From an uncultured Oribacterium sp. (lineage in GTDB: Bacteria > Bacillota > Clostridia > Lachnospirales > Lachnospiraceae): DNA of 10,650 nucleotides. The position numbers were made by a program, and so were the translations under genes. The first letter of the stretch is position 1. Each line of letters opens with the position of its first letter. The notes under the pieces were generated by a model. The model had not been told where the DNA came from. It searched no databases and worked only from the letters and a program-made list of their open reading frames with translations. The stretch covers positions 1 to 10,650 of the forward strand of contig CABTMH010000034.1 in assembly GCA_902485915.1 (NCBI GenBank), read 5' to 3'. Shown in pieces: positions 1-6,247 of the stretch.

Positions 1-636
1 ATTGAACATACTTCCGACCAGCAAATTGATCTACTGATCGTTGTCGATCAGATGCTGACTGGTTTTGACTCCAAATGGATCAACACGCTATATTTGGATA
101 AGATTTTGGTTTACGAAAAGTTGATTCAGGCATTCTCACGTACCAATCGTCTCTATGGTCCGGAGAAGCCCTTTGGCACGATTCGTTATTATCGTAAACC
201 GTATACAATGCAGAGAAACATTGAAGAAGCGTTCAAGCTGTATTCCGGTGATAGACCTCTTGGACTATTTGCCGACAAGCTGGAACACAACCTCGAAAAA
301 ATGAATGCGTTGTACGATGATATTGGGAGCATCTTCCGTTCTGCTGGAATTGAGAACTTCGAAAAACTTCCGGTTGATCATACGGAGCGCGGACAATTTG
401 CTAAATTATTCAAACAGCTTAACAGCTATCTCGATGAGGACAACATACTCATCGTGCGCTATACCTCGAGTGAGGAGAACACGGGGATCGATGAGCGACG
501 GTATCTCCCGATGCTGACCGTGACGGCACGAAATACAGAAGAAAAACCGGTGGAGATGATCGATGCGGCTGAACTTGAGGCCTCGGAATTATCCGGAGAG
601 GACAGCACGCCGGAGGAGACAGGAGCGTATCCATGA
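1..636 (+). CDS. hsdR: Type I restriction enzyme R subunit (HsdR), C-terminal part, 5' end outside window
   Basis: The frame is open from base 1 to the TGA at 634-636, giving 211 residues of a protein that starts upstream. HsdR is the ATP-dependent translocase and nuclease subunit of type I restriction-modification complexes. Visible here are the end of the superfamily 2 helicase core: a motif V-like stretch (residues 17-35, LTGFDS then NTLYLDK) and motif VI (QAFSRTNR, residues 43-50). A charged helical region follows (about 75-147). The nuclease and Walker A parts lie off the window. After about residue 147 the text stops resembling HsdR. The last ~65 residues are acidic (Glu, Asp, Ser, Thr, Pro) and their codons become GC-rich like the downstream genes. 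HsdR proteins normally continue with a longer helical C-terminal domain, so I infer a truncated or chimeric 3' end. The stop overlaps the next start in an ATGA. Confidence 0.85.
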   Translation: MEHTSDQQIDLLIVVDQMLTGFDSKWINTLYLDKILVYEKLIQAFSRTNRLYGPEKPFGTIRYYRKPYTMQRNIEEAFKLYSGDRPLGLFADKLEHNLEKMNALYDDIGSIFRSAGIENFEKLPVDHTERGQFAKLFKQLNSYLDEDNILIVRYTSSEENTGIDERRYLPMLTVTARNTEEKPVEMIDAAELEASELSGEDSTPEETGAYP

Positions 637-1604
637 TTTCTTTTGAAAATGTACTAAAGAGCTATGGTCATGTGACGGCGCTCGATGGGCTCACGATGCA
701 TGTGGAGGATGGCGCACTGTATGCGCTTGTCGGACCGAATGGTGCCGGGAAAACCACGGCACTTCGTATGCTGCTCGGACTCGTGTATCCGGACAGCGGC
801 CAGGTCCTGATCGATGATATGGAGGCAGGCGCCGATGTGCGTCGCCTGAAGCGCCGCATCGGATATGTGCCTGATCGCATCGGTGCCTATCCGAACCTTC
901 GTGTATCGGAGTATATGGATTTTTTTGCGGACTGCTATGATCTGTCCGGTGTGAAGACGAAGCGACAGATTCAGATGCTGCTCGATCTCGTCGGCTTACG
1001 TGATCGGCAGGGGCAGTATATGGATTCGCTGAGCCGGGGGATGCAGCAGAAGCTGAGCCTGGCCCGTGCGCTGATCCATGACCCGAAGATCCTCGTCATG
1101 GATGAGCCGACGGCCGATCTGGATCCGGCGACGCGCTTCGAGTTCCGGCAGATCCTCGCAAGCCTCGCGGATTCCGGAAAGACCATCCTGACCAGCGCAC
1201 GTACACTGACGGAGATTTCGGATCTGTGTACGGATATCGGCATCCTCGACCGCGGTCGTCTGGTCATGGAAGGAAAAATCCATGAGGTGCTGGATCAGGT
1301 GGATGCGTCGAATCCGATCATCATCAGCATCGCCGGAAATCTGAGCTCGGCGATGCAGACACTGAAGCATGATCGTCTGGTGAAATCGATCAGTATCCGG
1401 GATCGGAATCTGCTGATTACGTATGCGGGAACACAGAAGGATGAATCGGCGCTGCTTCGTCGGCTGATCGAGGCTGGCGTGCCGGTACGTGGATTCCATC
1501 GGGAGAAGGGCGACCTGGAATCTCTTTTTCTGCAGCTGACGGGTGCACGTGAAGAAAGGAGAGTGACATACTATGAAGCGGAATCCGATTTTCCGGAGGG
1601 ATGA
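633..1604 (+). CDS. ABC transporter ATP-binding protein (ABC-2 type exporter)
   Basis: This is a 323-residue cytoplasmic ATPase that would power the permease encoded next. Walker A is GPNGAGKT (34-41), the signature is LSRGMQQ (133-139), Walker B is ILVMDE (153-158) with catalytic Glu158, and the D-loop is ADLDP (161-165). The Q-loop position reads YVPD, with Asp81 in place of Gln; I recall acidic residues here in related ABC-2 ATPases. More unusual, the H-loop region (KTILTSARTLTE, 183-194) has Arg190 where relatives have the switch histidine of SSHxLxE. A ~110-residue C-terminal extension after the fold is common in this family. The ATG overlaps the hsdR stop (ATGA), and the 3' end overlaps the permease by 32 bases, so translation is probably coupled. 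The substrate cannot be told from the sequence. Confidence 0.93.
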   Translation: MISFENVLKSYGHVTALDGLTMHVEDGALYALVGPNGAGKTTALRMLLGLVYPDSGQVLIDDMEAGADVRRLKRRIGYVPDRIGAYPNLRVSEYMDFFADCYDLSGVKTKRQIQMLLDLVGLRDRQGQYMDSLSRGMQQKLSLARALIHDPKILVMDEPTADLDPATRFEFRQILASLADSGKTILTSARTLTEISDLCTDIGILDRGRLVMEGKIHEVLDQVDASNPIIISIAGNLSSAMQTLKHDRLVKSISIRDRNLLITYAGTQKDESALLRRLIEAGVPVRGFHREKGDLESLFLQLTGAREERRVTYYEAESDFPEG

Positions 1605-2289
1605 GCTCATCAGCGCACGTAGTCTGACGCTTCCGCTGCTTGTGACACTCCTGAACGGGGGACTGAGCATCCTGATACTGATCAATCTGTTTTATATCGT
1701 CTCGACGGCGGAGCTGACGGGGGAGATCGCGTATCAGAGCTTCCTGCGCACCTACTATATCGCAGCACTGCTGGAGCTTCTGCTCGTGCTTCTGCTCGCG
1801 CCGGCACTGGCCGCATCCGCGGTCGCCAGTGAGCGGGATCAGCGTTCGCTGGGGCTTCTGCTGACGACGCAGCTGACACCGGCGGATATCATCATCGGTA
1901 AGCTGATGAGTGTGATGAGTACACTGATGCTGCTCGTTGCGACGGCACTTCCGATCTTCGCGACCGTATACATCTATGGCGGGATTACCTTCTTCGATAT
2001 CCTGATGTACCTGCTCACAGCCTTCGTATGCGCGATGCTGTCTGCGAGCATCGGCATCCTCGTCAGTGTCAGTATCTATATCACGACGGCTGCCACGCTG
2101 GTGTCGTATGCCGGTATGACGCTCTGCATCCTCACTGCCCTGCTGTTCGTTCAGTTCCGTGGGCGCTTCGGCATCGGTGGGCTACAGGCGTATGTCATCG
2201 CCCTTCTGTTTCTCCTGCTTCTGTCGCTTCTGGCACTCGGCTTCAGCATGCGACAGCTGAAGCCGCATCCGGTACGACGGAAAGCGTAG
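1573..2289 (+). CDS. ABC-2 type transporter permease
   Basis: This 238-residue protein is very hydrophobic, with six likely membrane segments at about 18-43, 61-85, 112-136, 140-166, 171-193 and 204-226. The first cytoplasmic loop carries SERDQRSLGLLLTTQLTP (86-103). It matches the pattern 'GERE..TLDLLLTTPLSP' that I know from ABC-2 permeases, the presumed coupling region contacting the ATPase. The start at 1573 is preceded by the purine stretch GAAAGGAGAG (about 1554-1563). It lies inside the ATPase gene, with a 32-base overlap in another frame, so the two are almost certainly co-translated partners. The half-transporter would need to dimerise. The basic C-terminus (PHPVRRKA) fits a cytoplasmic end. 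The exported substrate is unknown. Confidence 0.88.
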   Translation: MKRNPIFRRDELISARSLTLPLLVTLLNGGLSILILINLFYIVSTAELTGEIAYQSFLRTYYIAALLELLLVLLLAPALAASAVASERDQRSLGLLLTTQLTPADIIIGKLMSVMSTLMLLVATALPIFATVYIYGGITFFDILMYLLTAFVCAMLSASIGILVSVSIYITTAATLVSYAGMTLCILTALLFVQFRGRFGIGGLQAYVIALLFLLLLSLLALGFSMRQLKPHPVRRKA

Positions 2290-2301
2290 ACGAAGGAAGC
2301 G

Positions 2302-2877
2302 GTGGATGTCATGGAAAACAGAAGGAACAGAATGAAAGAAGTGTCGGATATCACGGAAAACAGAATACCGGCTGCAGCTCTGAGACGGCGGCGCGCGGTG
2401 CGCGTCTGCTTCCTGCTGAGTCTTTTATGGATGGTGTTTATCTTTATGATGTCGCAGCAGAACGCAGATGTGTCGACGGAAACCAGCCTGCGGGCCGGTA
2501 CGCTCGTGGCAGAGCTCGTGGTGCCGGGCTATCGTGACTGGACGGCAGAAGAGCAGCGGGCACTTGCGATGCAGATCGACTATCCGGTGCGGAAGCTCGC
2601 CCATGCCAGCGAGTATACGGTTCTCGGCATACTGTACAGTCTGAGTGTGCTGTCGGTGACGGTGGTACCGAAGCGGAGAAGGCTACTCTGTACGGCTTTT
2701 CCGCTCGGCGTTCTCTATGCGGCGAGTGATGAGTTGCATCAGCTGTTTGTGCCGGGACGTGCCGGGCGGGTGAGCGATGTGCTCATTGACAGCAGCGGGG
2801 TACTGCTCGGAATCGCGATTGTTTCTCTTTTTATGCACATAAAGCAATTCTTGAAAACGAAGTCTGTTTATGCTTAA
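2302..2877 (+). CDS. VanZ-family membrane protein
   Basis: This 191-residue protein carries the VanZ family hallmarks: a first membrane segment at about 34-50 followed by SQQ (51-53), KLAHASEY (98-105), and SDELHQLFVPGR (142-153) followed by DV..D..GVLLG (159-170). VanZ gives low-level teicoplanin resistance in enterococci; the role of most chromosomal relatives is not established, so no resistance is claimed. About 30 basic residues precede the first membrane segment. The start is uncertain. The GTG at 2302 has AAGGAAG (2293-2299) close upstream, while the in-frame ATG at 2311 has only GGTGG nearby. The gene begins 12 bases after the permease stop, so it probably belongs to the transporter operon. 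Its 3' end holds a promoter-like sequence for the next gene. Confidence 0.85.
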   Translation: MDVMENRRNRMKEVSDITENRIPAAALRRRRAVRVCFLLSLLWMVFIFMMSQQNADVSTETSLRAGTLVAELVVPGYRDWTAEEQRALAMQIDYPVRKLAHASEYTVLGILYSLSVLSVTVVPKRRRLLCTAFPLGVLYAASDELHQLFVPGRAGRVSDVLIDSSGVLLGIAIVSLFMHIKQFLKTKSVYA

Positions 2878-2879
2878 AT
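2851..2879 (+). promoter_or_regulatory. Putative sigma-70/SigA promoter of udk
   Basis: TTGAAA (2851-2856) is separated by 17 bases from TTAAAT (2874-2879), and TGC directly before the latter makes an extended -10. It overlaps the last codons and stop of the VanZ gene and lies 34 bases before the udk ATG, a normal leader length. The -35 matches consensus at five of six positions and the -10 at four of six. This was judged by eye only. Confidence 0.5.
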
Positions 2880-2913
2880 GTTATCTATTGAACAGAGATG
2901 TGAGAGGTGAAAG

Positions 2914-3543
2914 ATGAACTGTATCATGATCGGTATCGCCGGTGGTTCAGGTTCCGGCAAGTCTACCTTTACGAATCGTCTGAAGAAGGAATTCGGTGAC
3001 CAGGTCACCGTGATTTATCACGATAATTACTACAGGTCGAACGATGGCATCCCGTTTGAGGTGCGTCAGAAGGTGAACTACGATCATCCGGATGCCTTCG
3101 AAACGGATCTTCTCATCGCACATCTGAAGGCGCTTCGGCGCGGCGAGAGCGTACAGTGCCCGGTGTATAACTATGCCGAGCATAACCGTTCGCAGGAGAC
3201 GACCGAGCTTCGACCGAGCAGAATCATCATCATCGAGGGCATCCTCGTTCTCGAAAATCCAGAGCTTCGTTCCCTTTTCGATATTAAAATCTATGTGGAA
3301 GCCGATGCAGATGAGCGTATCATCCGTCGCATCATCCGTGATGTGAAGGAGCGTGGCCGTCATGTCGAGGATATCTCTGAGCAGTATCTGACGACGGTGA
3401 AGCCGATGCACTATCTGTATGTCGAGCCGACGAAAGCACTCGCGGACATCGTCATCAACAGTGGTATGAACGACGTCGCCTTCGATCTCATGCGTACGAA
3501 GATTCAGAAGATTCTCGATACACCGGAGAACGGAGCCGAATAA
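2914..3543 (+). CDS. udk: Uridine kinase
   Basis: Uridine kinase phosphorylates uridine and cytidine with ATP or GTP to UMP and CMP in the pyrimidine salvage pathway, in the cytoplasm. The 209 residues match the usual length. Seen in order: the P-loop GGSGSGKST (10-18), the nucleoside-binding region with HDNYY (36-40) and NYDHPDAFE (55-63), YNYAEH (85-90), IIIEGIL (105-111), and the lid-like RRIIRDVKERGR (138-149). The start at 2914 is backed by GAGGTGA (2904-2910), a good anti-16S match. An ATG four codons later is possible but has no better site. The 36-base gap after the VanZ gene and the promoter-like sequence there suggest a separate transcription start. Threonine synthase follows after an 84-base gap. 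Confidence 0.94.
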   Translation: MNCIMIGIAGGSGSGKSTFTNRLKKEFGDQVTVIYHDNYYRSNDGIPFEVRQKVNYDHPDAFETDLLIAHLKALRRGESVQCPVYNYAEHNRSQETTELRPSRIIIIEGILVLENPELRSLFDIKIYVEADADERIIRRIIRDVKERGRHVEDISEQYLTTVKPMHYLYVEPTKALADIVINSGMNDVAFDLMRTKIQKILDTPENGAE

Positions 3544-3553
3544 CAGCCCATCA

Positions 3554-3569
3554 CGGTCGAGGGCGACCG
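3554..3569 (+). other. Small hairpin between udk and thrC
   Basis: CGGTCG (3554-3559) and CGACCG (3564-3569) form a perfect 6-bp stem with a 4-base loop. No T-run follows, so it is not a convincing terminator. It might be a transcript-stabilising or processing hairpin. No convincing promoter is seen in the rest of 3544-3627. Confidence 0.3.
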
Positions 3570-3614
3570 ATGAAGGATAGAAGCAGTCACTTAAACGTAC
3601 ACGTATAGGAAAAT

Positions 3615-3620
3615 GGGAGG
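3615..3620 (+). promoter_or_regulatory. Ribosome binding site that fixes the thrC start
   Basis: GGGAGG (3615-3620) lies 7 bases before the ATG at 3628. It overlaps the in-frame ATG at 3613, which therefore has no usable site of its own. This selects 3628 as the start, giving the typical threonine synthase N-terminus MLYNSTRGG. Confidence 0.8.
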
Positions 3621-3627
3621 TAGCTGC

Positions 3628-5109
3628 ATGCTTTACAACAGTACCCGAGGGGGAGAGAACGGACTCCGTGCATCGGAGGCGATTCTGAAGGGGCTCGCGT
3701 CGGATGGCGGTCTTTTTATGCCGGAGAAACTGCCGGTACTTACGAAGCCACTTTCGGAATTAAGCACGCTTTCATATCAGGATCTTGCGTATGAGATTAT
3801 GAAGGAGTTTTTCACGGATTTCACCGAGGAGGAGCTCCGTCACTGCATCTGTGCGGCCTACGATGAGAAGTTCGAGGATCCGAAGATCGCACCGCTGGTA
3901 AAGAAGGGCGGCGCATGGTACCTCGAGCTGTTCCACGGAAAGACCATCGCGTTTAAGGATATGGCCCTTTCCATCCTCCCACACCTGATGGTGACCAGTG
4001 CACGGAAGAATCAGGTGACGGATCGTATCGTGATCCTGACCGCGACCTCCGGTGATACCGGAAAGGCGGCGATGGCCGGCTTCGCGGATGTACCGGGTAC
4101 GGAAATCATCGTATTCTATCCGTATGGTGGTGTTTCCCGTTTTCAGGAGCTGCAGATGCGGACCGAACCGGGGAAGAATACCCACGCAGCAGCGATCCGC
4201 GGAAACTTCGATGATGCCCAGACCGGTGTGAAGCAGATCTTCCATGATCAGGCGTTCGCACAGAAGCTGAAGGCACAGGGCGTCGTTCTGAGCTCGGCGA
4301 ACTCCATCAATATCGGCCGTCTGGTTCCGCAGGTGGTCTACTATGTCTATGCGTATGGTCAGATGCTGCAGGCCGGCGATGTCACAGAGGGTGAGAAGAT
4401 CGATGTCTGCGTCCCGACCGGTAACTTCGGTAACATCCTGGCAGCGTATCTCGCGAAGCATATGGGTGTGCCGATCGAGAAGCTGATCTGCGCATCCAAC
4501 GAAAATAAGGTATTGACGGACTTCTTCGGTACCGGTGAGTATAATCGGAACCGTCCGTTTATTCTGACCTCCAGCCCGTCGATGGATATCCTGATCTCCT
4601 CGAACCTGGAGCGCCTCATCTATCTCAGCACCGGCTGCGACAGCGCGAAGACGGCGCAGCTCATGGAGGACCTTCGTACGAAGGGTGTGTATGAAGTGAG
4701 TGAGGATATGCGTCAGTTCATGGCCGACTTCGTCGGTGGCTTCGCAGCGGAGCCGGAGGTTTTTAAGACCATCCGTGATCTGAAGGAAGAGGCCGGATAT
4801 GTACTGGATCCGCATACAGCAGTTGCATCTGCCGTCTATAAGCAGTATGCTGAAAAGACGGGCGATACCCATAAGACGGTGATCGCATCGACCGCAAGCC
4901 CGTATAAGTTTGCACCGAATGTGATGAAGGCTCTCGGGTACGATGTGGAGCATCTGGATGTGTTCGATGTCATCGACCAGCTGTCGGAGATTTCCGGCGT
5001 GCCGGAGCCACGTGCGATTCGTGAGGTACGAAACGCAGAGATCCGTCACAGTGAGGTCTGCGAGATTTCCGAGATGAAAAAGATGGTCGAGGACTTCCTC
5101 TTCGCCTGA
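3628..5109 (+). CDS. thrC: Threonine synthase
   Basis: Threonine synthase converts O-phospho-L-homoserine to L-threonine and phosphate using pyridoxal phosphate, the last step of threonine synthesis. From the ATG at 3628 the protein has 493 residues, close to the long E. coli/yeast-type subclass and longer than the ~350-residue plant/Bacillus type. Visible features are the N-terminal STRGG, the PLP-lysine motif IAFKDMAL (Lys at about residue 110), the phosphate-loop motif TSGDTGKAA (about 140-148), and PTGNFGN, which anchors the cofactor ring. An upstream in-frame ATG at 3613 would add five residues (MGGSC) that encode the ribosome binding site, so I reject it. No thrA or thrB is visible next to it. 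There is no clear terminator between its stop and the aldolase leader. Confidence 0.96.
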   Translation: MLYNSTRGGENGLRASEAILKGLASDGGLFMPEKLPVLTKPLSELSTLSYQDLAYEIMKEFFTDFTEEELRHCICAAYDEKFEDPKIAPLVKKGGAWYLELFHGKTIAFKDMALSILPHLMVTSARKNQVTDRIVILTATSGDTGKAAMAGFADVPGTEIIVFYPYGGVSRFQELQMRTEPGKNTHAAAIRGNFDDAQTGVKQIFHDQAFAQKLKAQGVVLSSANSINIGRLVPQVVYYVYAYGQMLQAGDVTEGEKIDVCVPTGNFGNILAAYLAKHMGVPIEKLICASNENKVLTDFFGTGEYNRNRPFILTSSPSMDILISSNLERLIYLSTGCDSAKTAQLMEDLRTKGVYEVSEDMRQFMADFVGGFAAEPEVFKTIRDLKEEAGYVLDPHTAVASAVYKQYAEKTGDTHKTVIASTASPYKFAPNVMKALGYDVEHLDVFDVIDQLSEISGVPEPRAIREVRNAEIRHSEVCEISEMKKMVEDFLFA

Positions 5110-5215
5110 GGTTTCCTGAGAGCGCATCGTGCCGGTGAGAGAACGACAGGGATGTGTTTCGTGAAAGTGTGTATAGGAAACATGGAAAAGGAAGAATAGC
5201 TTGTCTATGTTTCTA

Positions 5216-5244
5216 TAGAAATACAATGCAGACTGTGTTAATAT
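5216..5244 (+). promoter_or_regulatory. Putative promoter of the aldolase gene
   Basis: The thrC-fba gap (5110-5286) turns AT-rich at its 3' end. TAATAT (5239-5244) is preceded by TGT (5236-5238), an extended -10 pattern. A weak -35, TAGAAA (5216-5221), sits 17 bases upstream. The predicted leader is about 35-40 bases and ends in the site AGGAGG (5274-5279). An alternative -10, TACAAT (5222-5227) with TTGTCT (5201-5206), has a short 15-base spacer. Visual call only. Confidence 0.4.
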
Positions 5245-5286
5245 ATTCACATAGTTTCTACATGCTGTTTTATAGGAGGGAATACA

Positions 5287-6150
5287 ATGTTAGTTAACGC
5301 TAAGGAAATGCTGGATAAGGCACTGGCTGGTCACTATGCTGTACCACACTTCAACATCAACGATCTGGAGTGGGCGAAGTCTGTACTGCTCGCATGCGAG
5401 GAGGTACAGTCTCCGGTGATCCTCGGTGTATCCGAGGGTGCAGGCAAGTACATGACCGGCTTTAAGACCGTCGCTGCGATGGTAAAGGCGATGGTTGAGG
5501 AGCTCGGCATCACCGTTCCGGTGGCACTTCACCTCGACCACGGTACCTACGATGGAGCGAAGGCATGCATCGAGGCCGGCTTTACGTCGGTTATGTTCGA
5601 TGGCTCACACTATGACATCGAGGAGAACGTCGAGAAGACGAAGGAACTCGTAAAGCTCGCACACGAGCATGGCTGCAGCCTGGAGGCTGAGGTCGGCGGT
5701 ATCGGCGGTGTAGAGGATGGCGTTACTTCTGCTGGTGAGAAGGCAGATCCTGCAGAGTGCAAGCGCATCGCAGATCTCGGTGTGGATTTCCTGGCGGCTG
5801 GTATCGGTAACATCCACGGTGTATATCCGGCGGACTGGCAGGGTCTCGACTTCGAGGTGCTCGCAGCCATCAAGGAGCAGATCGGTGATCTTCCGATGGT
5901 TCTTCACGGCGGTTCTGGTATCCCGGATGAGATGATCCAGAAGGCGATTTCTCTCGGCGTATCAAAGATCAACGTGAACACGGAGCTTCAGATCGTGTTT
6001 GCAAAGGCGACCAGAGCGTATATCGAGGCTGGTAAGGATCTTCAGGGCAAGGGCTACGATCCTCGTAAGCTTCTGAAGCCGGGTGCAGAGGCCATCATCG
6101 AGGAGTGCAAGGCACGTATCGCCGTATTCGGTTCAGCACACAAGGCTTGA
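5287..6150 (+). CDS. fba: Class II fructose-1,6-bisphosphate aldolase
   Basis: This enzyme reversibly cleaves fructose 1,6-bisphosphate into dihydroxyacetone phosphate and glyceraldehyde 3-phosphate in glycolysis and gluconeogenesis, in the cytoplasm. The 287 residues match the class II (zinc-dependent) family. Seen are LHLDHG (81-86, with catalytic Asp84 and metal ligand His85), MFDGSH (103-108), EAEVGGIGG (133-141), GNIHG (174-178, metal ligand His177), VLHGGSG (205-211, metal ligand His207) and NVNTE (229-233), the phosphate-binding end of the barrel. The start has a near-perfect AGGAGG 7 bases upstream. Its codons look strongly biased (GTA, CTG, AAG, GGT), as expected of a highly expressed gene. 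A strong terminator 16 bases after the stop suggests a single-gene unit. Tagatose-bisphosphate aldolase is a close relative, but its usual sugar-operon context is absent. Confidence 0.95.
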   Translation: MLVNAKEMLDKALAGHYAVPHFNINDLEWAKSVLLACEEVQSPVILGVSEGAGKYMTGFKTVAAMVKAMVEELGITVPVALHLDHGTYDGAKACIEAGFTSVMFDGSHYDIEENVEKTKELVKLAHEHGCSLEAEVGGIGGVEDGVTSAGEKADPAECKRIADLGVDFLAAGIGNIHGVYPADWQGLDFEVLAAIKEQIGDLPMVLHGGSGIPDEMIQKAISLGVSKINVNTELQIVFAKATRAYIEAGKDLQGKGYDPRKLLKPGAEAIIEECKARIAVFGSAHKA

Positions 6151-6166
6151 TTTATCGGTTACTTTT

Positions 6167-6200
6167 AGAACCTGTCCCAGATGCTGGGACGGGTTCTTTT
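6167..6200 (+). terminator. Intrinsic terminator after fba
   Basis: AGAACCTGTCCCA (6167-6179) pairs with TGGGACGGGTTCT (6185-6197) around the 5-base loop GATGC. The stem is 13 bp with one G-T wobble, and the right arm runs into TTT (6198-6200). It lies 16 bases past the aldolase stop and ends 47 bases before the glutamine synthetase start. Confidence 0.9.
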
Positions 6201-6247
6201 CACGCACTATGTTCTTCCTTTCATAGGGGAGTAGAAGGAGACAATGA

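Noticed and set aside
2028..2537. 169-codon + strand frame across the permease/VanZ boundary
   Set aside because: It overlaps two well-supported genes in a different frame, and its product is rich in Cys, His and Arg without any family features.
3554..3569. Terminator after udk
   Set aside because: A perfect 6-bp stem is present but no T-run follows; kept only as a small hairpin of unknown role.
5110..5200. Terminator or riboswitch between thrC and fba
   Set aside because: Only a weak 7-base inverted match (GTTTCCT/AGGAAAC) about 55 bases apart is visible; no T-run or known aptamer pattern.
3772..5250. 492-codon open frame on the - strand opposite thrC
   Set aside because: It lies antisense to threonine synthase, whose PLP motifs are intact. 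The composition is typical of a codon-bias shadow and no family is recognised.
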